Virus record (IMG/VR): IMGVR_UViG_3300023184_000096
Coordinates: 1-64,000 of that record
Source of the DNA: a virus
Reading direction: 5' to 3' (one strand)
Length of the DNA stretch: 64,000 nt
Shown: positions 14,395 to 21,153 of the stretch, in pieces
How the letters are laid out: each line of letters begins with the position of its first letter
How positions within the stretch are numbered: the first letter of the stretch is position 1
The notes under the pieces: generated by a model
Seen by the model: only the letters and a program-made list of their open reading frames with translations
Told to the model about the DNA's origin: nothing
The model's database searches: none
Position numbers and translations under genes: made by a program

Positions 14395-14528
14395 AAGTGG
14401 TGTATAATGCTATACTAGGTGGTTGGTACATTGTGCGTGGCGCACATCAGACACCCATCTCGGGTCGCTTTGACAGCAAAGAATCCGCACTTGCACATCT
14501 GCGCCGTCGCAACCCATTACACGTTTGA
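14391..14528 (+). CDS. Small unknown protein, 45 residues
   Basis: ATGA overlap with GGAGG 5 bases upstream. The protein (VVYNAILGGWYIVRGAHQTP, then GRFDSKESALAHLRRRN) looks like a single beta-beta-alpha unit. Its arrangement, a W-Y-(I/V) strand then F-D-S-K-E-x-A helix, resembles small domains that read a modified or hypothetical ligand, but I cannot assign it. Support comes mainly from coupling and ribosome-binding site. Confidence 0.6.
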   Translation: MKVVYNAILGGWYIVRGAHQTPISGRFDSKESALAHLRRRNPLHV

Positions 14529-14536
14529 GAAACACC

Positions 14537-14812
14537 ATGGCGAACATGTACCTAGATCCAACTTCATACTTTGACGAGAAGCACGTGAGAGGTGTGTTGG
14601 CCTTGCACCCTGCTGAATGTATATTTGAACTGGACGCACCCAGAAAGATTGCACAACGCCTGTCAAGTAAAACAGTGAGTTGGTGGACCAAACCAGAAAA
14701 TGGCAAAGAATTCAGAGCGTGTTGGACAGCCAGCGAAATCTACTGCCCGCATGAGAACATTGACAGACTGGCCGAGTGTGGCGTACGAACATTAGATTGG
14801 GAGATGATATGA
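14537..14812 (+). CDS. Small unknown protein, 91 residues
   Basis: I use the ATG at 14537; the in-frame TTG at 14525 would add four residues. Soluble protein with YLDPTSYFDEKHVRGVLAL and a Trp-rich middle (TVSWWTKPENGKEFRACW), ending ECGVRTLDWEMI. Not recognised. It overlaps the next gene by 4 bases. Confidence 0.65.
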   Translation: MANMYLDPTSYFDEKHVRGVLALHPAECIFELDAPRKIAQRLSSKTVSWWTKPENGKEFRACWTASEIYCPHENIDRLAECGVRTLDWEMI

Positions 14813-15024
14813 ACGCATGGGTCTTGGTTATTGCAATGTCGGCTCCGTCCGGCGACTTCATTGGCAAGCGGGAAATAGAATTCAAAACCCACAAGGAATG
14901 CCAAGCAGTTCGAGCTCAGTTGCCGGTACTGAATTCACCGTTTGGTATAAAACATGAAGGAGTCTGTGTTACAATGGCTCATTGGACAGGCAAGAAAGTT
15001 GACAAAGGTGTAGCCCTTGATTAA
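14809..15024 (+). CDS. Small unknown protein, 71 residues
   Basis: ATGA overlap at the start. A hydrophobic first strand (AWVLVIAMSAP) and a central EIEFKTHKECQAVRAQL helix resemble small ferredoxin-like units of phage accessory proteins. Too short to be a confident signal peptide. Its 3' end overlaps the following membrane-protein gene by 8 bases. Confidence 0.6.
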   Translation: MNAWVLVIAMSAPSGDFIGKREIEFKTHKECQAVRAQLPVLNSPFGIKHEGVCVTMAHWTGKKVDKGVALD

Positions 15025-15241
15025 CAATGTGCTACAATGGACAGGTACTGCCTGCTTCATCACCATGTACTCTATAATGAGTTTCTTTCCACACTTGCAT
15101 CCGTGGAACATTGTGATGGGCTGTGCCGGCGGTGCGCTGTTTTTTGTATGGAGTATTAGGGTAGCCAATCGCCCGCAACTGATTGTGAACTCAGTTGGTG
15201 TGTTGGTTTGTGTGGCAGGTTTAGTAAAAGCATGGAGTTGA
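15017..15241 (+). CDS. Small membrane protein, 74 residues (TTG start)
   Basis: The best start is TTG at 15017, with AAGGTG about 7 bases upstream; the next ATG would remove the first membrane segment. Three hydrophobic segments are visible: WTGTACFITMYSIMSFF, IVMGCAGGALFFVWSI and LIVNSVGVLVCVAGLV, separated by LHPWN and VANRPQ turns. I recall a small membrane protein with this HPWN and NRPQ pattern in T4-like marine phages. Probable inner-membrane protein of the infected cell, function unknown. Confidence 0.65.
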   Translation: MINNVLQWTGTACFITMYSIMSFFPHLHPWNIVMGCAGGALFFVWSIRVANRPQLIVNSVGVLVCVAGLVKAWS

Positions 15242-15242
15242 T

Positions 15243-15638
15243 ATGGGACTAGATATGTATGCGTATGTGGCCAAGAAAAAAGGCCAAATGAGAGACTACT
15301 ATGAAAGCTATGACTACAAAACGGACTCTGGTCCTGTGGTCAAGCCACGTGAGATAGCCTACTGGCGCAAGCATCCTAACCTGCATGGTTGGATGCACCG
15401 TCTGTGGAACGAAAAAGGCCACTTAGGTGACTTCAACGGCGATGAGCTGGAGCTCACAACAGAAGATCTAGACAGACTAGAGTTTGTGGTGGAAAAAGGC
15501 AAGCTACCTGGAACATCAGGATTCTTTTTTGGCAACGATGCTGATGAACACTACAGGGCCGACGACTTGAAGTTTATCCAAGATGCCAGGGCTGAGCTTG
15601 CGGCAGGTAATCTAGTGTTTTACAATTCCAGCTGGTAA
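15243..15638 (+). CDS. MGLDMY-family conserved protein, 131 residues
   Basis: Starts MGLDMYAYVAKKKGQ and contains EIAYWRKHPNLHGWMHRLW, the pattern of a small family spread among phages and bacteria whose start (MGLDMY) and YWRK-x-N-x-(I/L)-H-x-W core are strongly conserved. Function is unknown to me. The C-terminal half is acidic with GTSGFFFGNDADEHY. It ends before an inverted repeat and promoter. Confidence 0.75.
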   Translation: MGLDMYAYVAKKKGQMRDYYESYDYKTDSGPVVKPREIAYWRKHPNLHGWMHRLWNEKGHLGDFNGDELELTTEDLDRLEFVVEKGKLPGTSGFFFGNDADEHYRADDLKFIQDARAELAAGNLVFYNSSW

Positions 15639-15639
15639 C

Positions 15640-15666
15640 AATACCCTGGCTAGCGGTGTGGGTATT
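15640..15666. repeat. Inverted repeat after the MGLDMY gene
   Basis: AATACCC (15640-15646) and GGGTATT (15660-15666), perfect 7-base arms with a 13-base loop, just after the stop codon and 4 bases before a -35 box. No T-run follows. Weak terminator or operator. Confidence 0.4.
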
Positions 15667-15669
15667 TGG

Positions 15670-15698
15670 TTGACTCGAAAGTCCGTTTTTGCTATACT
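15670..15698 (+). promoter_or_regulatory. Sigma70-like promoter, copy 3 of a repeated family
   Basis: TTGACT (15670-15675), a 17-base spacer ending in GTTTTTGC and TATACT (15693-15698). The spacer matches copies 1 and 2 in about 12 of 17 positions, and the leader shares AAAAAGGAGCT with copy 2. Confidence 0.85.
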
Positions 15699-15729
15699 AT
15701 GTATTCAATAGTAAAAAAGGAGCTTAAAA

Positions 15730-16014
15730 ATGCAATTCAATACTGCGCCCGCAAACACTCTGTTTGCCAAAGTAACTGTAAAAACAAAACCCTACAGTTC
15801 CGAGCCTGTTAGCATACGCATCATTGCCGATGTGTTTGCCGATGTAACTTCAAACAAAGCCTTGTATTATACGGAGCTCCCTTTGCAAAACACCAGTCTC
15901 ATGTGCATAGAATCTGCAATCTCAGATCTGCAAGCTCTTGCCAACGCCGACAACGTCAGCGTCAAAATGCAACCCAAAGTTCTCAAAGTGCTTGCAGATT
16001 TTGAGGTCGCATAA
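15730..16014 (+). CDS. Small unknown protein, 94 residues
   Basis: ATG with AAGGAG at 15717-15722. Beta-rich and soluble (AKVTVKTKPYSSEPVSIRII, YYTELPLQNTSLMCIESAI), with a helical end. Not recognised. It has its own strong promoter and is followed by the MoxR promoter, so it appears to be a single-gene unit. Confidence 0.65.
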   Translation: MQFNTAPANTLFAKVTVKTKPYSSEPVSIRIIADVFADVTSNKALYYTELPLQNTSLMCIESAISDLQALANADNVSVKMQPKVLKVLADFEVA

Positions 16015-16037
16015 AAGCAACAAAGCAAAAAAAGTAT

Positions 16038-16066
16038 TTGACGGAAAAGACATTCCGTCTTATACT
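16038..16066 (+). promoter_or_regulatory. Promoter of the MoxR gene with an inverted repeat in the spacer
   Basis: TTGACG (16038-16043), 17-base spacer, TATACT (16061-16066). Perfect arms GACGGAA (16040-16046) and TTCCGTC (16053-16059) span the -35 and spacer, the place where a repressor dimer would block polymerase. The rest of the gap 16015-16109 is AT-rich and featureless. Confidence 0.75.
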
Positions 16067-16109
16067 AAACACTCATTAAACAAATTTCTTTTTTTATCAG
16101 GAGTATTTT

Positions 16110-17231
16110 ATGGTCGCAAAGACAAGTGAAAATCGTACGATCACAGCAACAGAAGCTCGCAAAAGTATTCTGCGCTGTTTCAAGAAACAACGCCCAGTTT
16201 TTCTTTGGGGCCCTCCTGGTATCGGCAAGAGTGAACTGGTTGAAGGCATTACCAATGAGCTGGGTGGCTTCATGATTGATATGCGGTTGGGGCAATGCGA
16301 GCCCACTGACATCCGAGGCATTCCTTTTTACAACAAAGACCGAGGCGTGATGGATTGGGCGGCTCCAGTCGAACTGCCAGACGCAGAACTGGCCAGCCAG
16401 TATCCTATCATCGTCCTGTTCCTGGACGAGATGAACTCTGCGCCACCTGCTGTACAGAGTGCGGCATATCAGCTGATCTTGAACCGTCGTGTGGGCAAGT
16501 ATGTGCTACCTAAGAACGTGGTAATGGTTGCCGCTGGTAACCGCGAAAGCGACAAGGGTGTGACCTTCCGCATGCCTACTCCGCTTGCAAACCGTTTTGT
16601 TCACCAAGAGATCCGTGTGGATCATGCCGCATGGGAGAACTGGGCTGTCAACCGCAAGATCCACAAAGACGTGGTAGGTTACATTGGCTTTGCCAAACAA
16701 GACTTGTTTGACTTTGATGCACGTTCAACCAGCCGTGCATTTGCTACTCCACGCTCTTGGAGCTTCGTAAGTGACTTCTGCGAAGATGACGACTGTACAG
16801 ATGCAGAGTTGACCAACCTGATTGCAGGCACTGTGGGCGAAGGTATTGCCATCAAGTTCATGGCACACCGTAAGGTTGCTGGCAAAATGCCCAAGCCCGG
16901 CGATGTGTTGAGCGGCAAGGTTACTACACTGGACACCAAAGAAGTCAGTGCTCAGTACTCGCTTGCAGTCAGCCTGTGCTACAGTTTGCAAGAGGTCTAC
17001 CAAAACTGCAAAGGTGACAAAGCAGAGTTGGACAAGTACCACCCAATGGCTGATAACTTCCTCAAGTACATGATGGATAATTTCAACACTGAGTTGGTTG
17101 TTATGGGTGCTCGTGTTGCACTTACCACCTACAACTTGCCACTGATTCCAAACAAGCTCAAACACTTTGATGAGTTCCACAAGCGTTTTGGCAAGTACAT
17201 TTTGGCAGCAAGTGCCAAAGACAGCCGTTAA
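16110..17231 (+). CDS. MoxR-family AAA+ ATPase
   Basis: A 373-residue AAA+ protein: Walker A GPPGIGKS at residues 34-41, Walker B VLFLDEMN, sensor-1 region VMVAAGNRESDKG and an arginine-finger-like NRF in TPLANRFVHQEI, typical of MoxR/RavA ATPases. These act as chaperones that remodel or load metal into partner proteins, usually together with a VWA-domain protein, which is exactly the next gene. It starts with ATG after TCAGGAG. The C-terminal 130 residues are helical and divergent. It is probably cytoplasmic. Its promoter carries an operator-like repeat. Confidence 0.88.
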   Translation: MVAKTSENRTITATEARKSILRCFKKQRPVFLWGPPGIGKSELVEGITNELGGFMIDMRLGQCEPTDIRGIPFYNKDRGVMDWAAPVELPDAELASQYPIIVLFLDEMNSAPPAVQSAAYQLILNRRVGKYVLPKNVVMVAAGNRESDKGVTFRMPTPLANRFVHQEIRVDHAAWENWAVNRKIHKDVVGYIGFAKQDLFDFDARSTSRAFATPRSWSFVSDFCEDDDCTDAELTNLIAGTVGEGIAIKFMAHRKVAGKMPKPGDVLSGKVTTLDTKEVSAQYSLAVSLCYSLQEVYQNCKGDKAELDKYHPMADNFLKYMMDNFNTELVVMGARVALTTYNLPLIPNKLKHFDEFHKRFGKYILAASAKDSR

Positions 17232-17239
17232 ACGGTAAT

Positions 17240-17265
17240 GGATGGGTTTGACAACAAACCCATCC
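17240..17265. repeat. Perfect 11-base inverted repeat overlapping a -35 box
   Basis: GGATGGGTTTG (17240-17250) and CAAACCCATCC (17255-17265) with loop ACAA. It lies after the MoxR stop and encloses the -35 of the next promoter. It is followed by CTGTCTTATAATT, not a T-run, so an operator role is likelier than termination, though attenuation of upstream transcripts is possible. Confidence 0.7.
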
Positions 17266-17276
17266 TGTCTTATAAT
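17248..17276 (+). promoter_or_regulatory. Sigma70-like promoter of the VWA gene
   Basis: TTGACA (17248-17253), a 17-base spacer and TATAAT (17271-17276), both perfect. The -35 sits in the loop and arm of the 17240-17265 repeat. GTCTTATA is shared with the MoxR promoter, suggesting co-regulation. Confidence 0.85.
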
Positions 17277-17299
17277 TATTGCATACACAAGGAGCCCGA

Positions 17300-18598
17300 A
17301 TGTCTACTGCAAAAACAACTACCTTAAACGAAAAAGTTAAAAAGAAAGACTTGCCTGTTATTGAGTTTGATCAAAAGCGAGACAATGCTGTTCGCGAAAA
17401 ACTCATTACTGCACGTATTTCACTCTTGCTCAAGGCACCGTTCTTTGGCAATCTAGCCACCCGCATGAAGTTGATCAACGCCGATGACTGGTGTCCTACT
17501 GCGGCTACAGATGGTCGTAATTTTTACTACAATACCCTGTTCGTCGAGAAGCTTCCGCCCAAGCAGTTGGAATTCTTGGTTGGGCATGAAGTGCTTCATG
17601 CTGTATACGACCATATGGGTCGTAGAGGCGATCGCGACCATCAGATCTTTAACATTGCCAACGACTTTGCAGTCAACGCAGACTTGATTGATCAGAAAGT
17701 TGGTGAGCGTATTAGTGTGGTAGGCATGCTGTACGATCCCAAATACCGCGGCATGATGAGTGAAGAAATCTATGACGACTTGATGAAGAATGTCAAGAAG
17801 ATCAACTTGCAAGACTTGATTGACCAGATGCTGGATGAGCACTTGGATGGCGACGGTGATGGCGACGGTGACGAAGAAGACGAAAACGGCAACAAAAAAG
17901 GCAATGGTCGTCCCAAGCTCACTGAAGAAGAAAAGCAAGCAATCAAAGATGAATTGCGTGAGGCTGTGCTCAATGCCGCACAACAAGCAGGTGCAGGTAA
18001 CTTGCCTGCAGGTGTCAAGCGACTGATTAGCGACTTGACTGATCCAGTGATTGACTGGCGCACCCTGTTGGAGCAACAGATCCAGAGCACTATCAAGAGT
18101 GACTTTAGCTGGATGAAGCCTAGCCGACGCGGTTGGCACATGGATGCAGTCATGCCAGGTATGTTGCCGGGCAATCAGATTGATGTATTCATTGGCATGG
18201 ACACTTCGGGTAGTATCAGCGAGCGTGACATCAAGGACTTCCTGAGCGAGATCAAAGGCATCATGGAAAGCTACGATGAGTACAAGATCCATGTGGTCAC
18301 TTGGGATACTGAAGTGTACAATCATCAGATCTTCACAAGCGACAACCTCAGTGACATCGAGTCATACGAGCCACAAGGTGGTGGCGGTACTGATCCCATG
18401 TGCGTGTGGCAGTTCTTGAAAGAAAACGACATTGAGCCTAAAAAGCTGATCATGTTCACTGACTACTGTTTCTTTGGTTGGAATCCTGAAGAAGTTGAGC
18501 CATATGCTGATACAGTTTGGATCATCAAAGGCAACCCTAGTGCTGAGCCAGAGTTTGGTGTGTGGGCACACTACGACGAAGCCAAGAAAGGTCGATAA
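17300..18598 (+). CDS. Metallopeptidase-like protein with C-terminal VWA domain (MoxR partner)
   Basis: The ATG at 17300 follows AAGGAG and gives 432 residues. Residues 95-105 hold GHEVLHAVYDH, a zinc-peptidase HExxH motif. A helical linker follows with a very acidic tract, DGDGDGDGDEEDE, near residue 183. The C-terminal domain from about residue 290 has the MIDAS motif DTSGS (GMDTSGSIS), then GGGGTD and IMFTDYCFFGW, as in von Willebrand A domains. The order matches proteins I know as putative metallopeptidase plus VWA-like domain, usually beside a MoxR ATPase. It probably works in complex with the upstream ATPase; the substrate in a phage is unknown. Confidence 0.85.
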   Translation: MSTAKTTTLNEKVKKKDLPVIEFDQKRDNAVREKLITARISLLLKAPFFGNLATRMKLINADDWCPTAATDGRNFYYNTLFVEKLPPKQLEFLVGHEVLHAVYDHMGRRGDRDHQIFNIANDFAVNADLIDQKVGERISVVGMLYDPKYRGMMSEEIYDDLMKNVKKINLQDLIDQMLDEHLDGDGDGDGDEEDENGNKKGNGRPKLTEEEKQAIKDELREAVLNAAQQAGAGNLPAGVKRLISDLTDPVIDWRTLLEQQIQSTIKSDFSWMKPSRRGWHMDAVMPGMLPGNQIDVFIGMDTSGSISERDIKDFLSEIKGIMESYDEYKIHVVTWDTEVYNHQIFTSDNLSDIESYEPQGGGGTDPMCVWQFLKENDIEPKKLIMFTDYCFFGWNPEEVEPYADTVWIIKGNPSAEPEFGVWAHYDEAKKGR

Positions 18599-18756
18599 TG
18601 AACACTGACATGAAATGGGCGGCGCTGGCGTTTTTCTTTGTTCTAGGTATTCCAATGGCAGGGCTGGCTTTGAAAGAATATCATATCCACCAATGCCGTG
18701 TTGAAGGTATTCGAGCCAACATGGAACCTGACAAGATTTCTCAAGTGTGCAAATAA
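18598..18756 (+). CDS. Small membrane-anchored protein, 52 residues
   Basis: ATG overlaps the previous stop by one base (TAATG). Residues 5-24 (MKWAALAFFFVLGIPMAGLA) form one hydrophobic segment, followed by a short polar tail with two cysteines (HQCRVEG, SQVCK). Likely a single-pass inner-membrane protein with the tail in the periplasm, where the two cysteines could pair. Not recognised. Confidence 0.6.
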   Translation: MNTDMKWAALAFFFVLGIPMAGLALKEYHIHQCRVEGIRANMEPDKISQVCK

Positions 18757-19016
18757 TGAAAAAAGTACTAAACTTTATCATATGGTGGTGGCGTAGGCTG
18801 GACACATGGCAAAAGGGTTGGATGGCCGCTGCCTTTGTGTTTGGAGCAGGACTTTCAGCTTCAGAGCCTTATAAAATCTATCTACTGGCAGTATTGCCAG
18901 TGTTTGTACTGCTGTCCGTGCTCAAGTGGGCATTTTGGGACAGTGTCAGAAACGAGTGGATCCGATTCAACAAAGAGCAAGAACGTATTGTGGAGATCAT
19001 GCGAGACGGTAAGTAA
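18756..19016 (+). CDS. Small membrane protein, 86 residues
   Basis: Coupled to the previous gene by TAATG. Tryptophan-rich basic start (FIIWWWRRLDTWQKGWM), then two hydrophobic segments (AAAFVFGAGLSAS, IYLLAVLPVFVLLSVLKWAF), then a charged helix (NEWIRFNKEQERIVEIMRDG). Probably a two-pass inner-membrane protein. With the preceding 52-residue protein it forms a small membrane pair of unknown role. Confidence 0.6.
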   Translation: MKKVLNFIIWWWRRLDTWQKGWMAAAFVFGAGLSASEPYKIYLLAVLPVFVLLSVLKWAFWDSVRNEWIRFNKEQERIVEIMRDGK

Positions 19017-19019
19017 TAA

Positions 19020-19664
19020 ATGATTCCACTAAGCATTAGACCTGGGCTGTTTGATACTGCTACACTAGCATCTCTTGAAGAACATGTTCTAAAATGCAGT
19101 GAAGTAGTCAATTATCATGACCACGAAGGTGTGTGGAAAGACCGTGGAACTGTAGCAAACATCACACATTGGGAATGGGATCATCCTGATGCGGGATACA
19201 TTCGTGACACACTAGGTGCTGTACTAGAACCAATCATTGGATCTTTTGTCAGCGTCAAGAGTCACATACTAGACAGTAGGCTTCCGTGGGATGTGCATAA
19301 CGACTATGTAATTGAATGCAGTCAAAATCAGCTCAAGCCCTATTGTGTTGTTATGATTCCGCTTGACGCCACACCTGCCAAAACAATTTTCTTCAAGCAA
19401 AGTGCAGAGTACAAAGAGTTTGGTCGCTACAAAGAACAACATGCGCCCATATCAGATCATGTGGCACATGAAGAGTGGAACAGTATGCTGGATCATTGTC
19501 GTGTTAAAGATCGTTTTTGGTTAAGTATCGATCAGGTGTACAACTGGAAGCAAGGCGATTTGATTATTTTTGATCGCCGACAATGGCACTCTAGCGATAA
19601 CTATCTCACAAATGGCATTGAACAAAAACGAGCCATTGTCCTGTTTACAAGTCACCCTGAGTAA
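19020..19664 (+). CDS. 2-oxoglutarate/Fe(II)-dependent oxygenase-like protein
   Basis: A 214-residue protein with the double-stranded-beta-helix iron-site pattern: HND in PWDVHNDYVIEC (H-x-D), a distal histidine in DRRQWHSSDNYL, and an arginine in QKRAIVLF that would hold the 2-oxoglutarate carboxylate. The strand GDLIIFDRRQWH before the distal histidine is typical. Such enzymes hydroxylate proteins, nucleic acids or small molecules; many T4-like marine phages carry members. No substrate can be read. The start at 19020 has no strong ribosome-binding site. A promoter for the next gene lies in its 3' end. Confidence 0.7.
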   Translation: MIPLSIRPGLFDTATLASLEEHVLKCSEVVNYHDHEGVWKDRGTVANITHWEWDHPDAGYIRDTLGAVLEPIIGSFVSVKSHILDSRLPWDVHNDYVIECSQNQLKPYCVVMIPLDATPAKTIFFKQSAEYKEFGRYKEQHAPISDHVAHEEWNSMLDHCRVKDRFWLSIDQVYNWKQGDLIIFDRRQWHSSDNYLTNGIEQKRAIVLFTSHPE

Positions 19665-19672
19665 AGTATAAT
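19644..19672 (+). promoter_or_regulatory. Sigma70-like promoter inside the oxygenase 3' end
   Basis: TTTACA (19644-19649), a 17-base spacer and TATAAT (19667-19672). Only 5 bases separate the -10 from the ATG at 19678, so the transcript is nearly leaderless. Confidence 0.65.
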
Positions 19673-19677
19673 ACATT

Positions 19678-19854
19678 ATGATTTCCTGGACTTACACTAT
19701 CATCCCAATGGTTCCTGCCAGCGACGAGATCAATGCCAATGCTACCAAGTTTTTAGATCTCATGAACGAACTTGGTAACATTGGTTACGAACTTGTTTGC
19801 GTACACAACGATTGTCTTATATTCAAAAAACCATGTCCTACATCCGAGACCTGA
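19678..19854 (+). CDS. DUF4177-like small protein, 58 residues
   Basis: A short protein with the pattern of DUF4177-type domains: WTYTIIPM at the start, a helix (NATKFLDLMNELGNIGYELV) containing the L-N-x-L-G-x-x-G-Y/W-E-L-V core, then CVHNDCLIFKKP. These small alpha/beta proteins are widespread in bacteria and phages with unknown function. No ribosome-binding site precedes the ATG. The 3' end overlaps the next gene by 22 bases. Confidence 0.65.
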   Translation: MISWTYTIIPMVPASDEINANATKFLDLMNELGNIGYELVCVHNDCLIFKKPCPTSET

Positions 19855-20123
19855 ATCCGTTAAGTGTACATGGCATGCGCCGCATGGAGCATTGTCCTCC
19901 TCATTTTGAACGTGTTGAATTTGATCTAGCAACTGACGAGAAAAACATCACTGACTGGATATATGTCAACTGTGCTGGCCGCTTTTACTTTGGTGATTAT
20001 TTTATCATAGACAGTAACAGTAAGAGGCAAATGTGTAAAGTGGTGGCATTTGAAAATCACAGTGAAGCCAGTTACTTTGGATTGTTTGCTGATCAAATCA
20101 ACAAACGTAACGACCTTTGGTAA
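19833..20123 (+). CDS. Small unknown protein, 96 residues
   Basis: ATG at 19833 inside the preceding gene. Contains HCPPHFERVEFDL, ITDWIYVNCAGRFYFGDYF and a C-terminal ENHSEASYFGLFADQIN. Aromatic-rich and soluble; the words look conserved but I do not recognise the family. Upstream in-frame non-ATG starts are possible but lack a ribosome-binding site. Confidence 0.65.
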   Translation: MSYIRDLNPLSVHGMRRMEHCPPHFERVEFDLATDEKNITDWIYVNCAGRFYFGDYFIIDSNSKRQMCKVVAFENHSEASYFGLFADQINKRNDLW

Positions 20124-20145
20124 AGAAAAATATTCGATCATATAC

Positions 20146-20186
20146 GTGCTCTTAAATAATAGTAACAGATTTTACTTGGAGAGCAC
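20146..20186 (+). promoter_or_regulatory. Leader hairpin that can cover the ribosome-binding site
   Basis: GTGCTCT (20146-20152) and AGAGCAC (20180-20186) are perfect 7-base arms. The right arm overlaps the ribosome-binding sequence GGAGAG and ends at the ATG at 20187, so the folded RNA would hide the site. The loop contains TTAAATAATA, a weak late-promoter-like sequence. Confidence 0.4.
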
Positions 20187-20438
20187 ATGAGCGAAGCCGA
20201 AGAAACAACCACGCAAGAGCAACCAAAAACACCTAGCCTAGGTGTACAGGACTTGGTTACTATTGCCCAAATTATCCAAATAGCCACACAACGTGGTTCA
20301 TGGAAACCTGAAGAATTGAGCACAGTAGGCCTTACCTATGACAAGCTGATTGCTTTCCTAGATGCAGCCGGCGCTGTAGCCAAACCAGACGACACCGCAA
20401 CGTCAGAAGAACAACATGCGGTAGCCCTAGGAGAATAA
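20187..20438 (+). CDS. Conserved T4-like-phage protein, 83 residues
   Basis: An acidic, Thr/Gln-rich start followed by VQDLVTIAQIIQIATQRGSW and PEELSTVGLTYDKLIAFLDA. I recall nearly this wording from small conserved proteins of marine T4-like phages, annotated hypothetical. Helical and soluble. A strong GGAGAG ribosome-binding site precedes the ATG. It forms a unit with the next two genes, which have the same phylogenetic flavour. Confidence 0.75.
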   Translation: MSEAEETTTQEQPKTPSLGVQDLVTIAQIIQIATQRGSWKPEELSTVGLTYDKLIAFLDAAGAVAKPDDTATSEEQHAVALGE

Positions 20439-20439
20439 A

Positions 20440-21153
20440 ATGTTAAAGCACGTAGTCAAACACAATAACCGCAAAGCGGCTCTATTATATCGTCAAGTGC
20501 CTGGTGAAGATCACATGTGCCTTTTGGTATATAGTGACTTGCTACCACGCATGATCCACGATGAAATCATGAAGGTACTAGAAAGTGCAGTTGGCCAACA
20601 AGCCAATGATCTAGCTGATGCACTATTTCGCAACATCATGCCCGATGGTAAGAATACCTTACATGTATTACATACAGATGGCATGATTCAAAAGGTGCCA
20701 TGCAACCAAGTGGTTGTACAAGCAAACGCCAAATCAAATGTTCGATTGGATGAGCTGAACGGCATCCTAAACGAAATGGCTCAAGGCCAGGAAGCAGTAC
20801 AACGTCTTGCTGAACTTGATGCTAAAGTAACTGGTTGGACACCTGCACAGCAAACTGAGCAGAATGCCAAGAATGCCGCAAAGAAAAGAGCCAAGCAAGA
20901 TGAAGGCCGCGAAGTTGGAGTGCCACCAAATGCGGCCCGGCCTGTCGACCTTCCTACTGTGACAGAAAGTGCATTGTCAAACATTGATATTGCACAAAAT
21001 CTTCTAGACCAAGCAGAACGCATGAAGCAACAAGCCGCTAGCATGTTAGCCGAAGTCACAAAATTAACCAACCAAGCAATCGCGTTAACTCCAGCGCCAG
21101 CCGTGAAGGTAACAAAAGCAAATGGCACGAAAACCAAAGTCAAAGCGAATTAA
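20440..21153 (+). CDS. Conserved T4-like-phage protein, 237 residues
   Basis: ATG after AGGAGA. The N-terminal 100 residues look folded (AALLYRQVPGEDHMCLLVY, PRMIHDEIMKVLESAVG), followed by a long basic helical region (NAKNAAKKRAKQDEGRE), a Pro/Ala linker and a predicted coiled coil (NIDIAQNLLDQAERMKQQAA), ending in a Lys/Ala/Thr tail. This layout resembles a conserved protein of marine T4-like phages of unknown role. The 3' end overlaps the next gene by 32 bases. Confidence 0.7.
   Translation: MLKHVVKHNNRKAALLYRQVPGEDHMCLLVYSDLLPRMIHDEIMKVLESAVGQQANDLADALFRNIMPDGKNTLHVLHTDGMIQKVPCNQVVVQANAKSNVRLDELNGILNEMAQGQEAVQRLAELDAKVTGWTPAQQTEQNAKNAAKKRAKQDEGREVGVPPNAARPVDLPTVTESALSNIDIAQNLLDQAERMKQQAASMLAEVTKLTNQAIALTPAPAVKVTKANGTKTKVKAN

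Noticed and set aside
14400-14417. TATAAT and TATACT in the 14391 gene
   Set aside because: They lie within coding sequence with no -35 at suitable distance, so I count them as coincidence.
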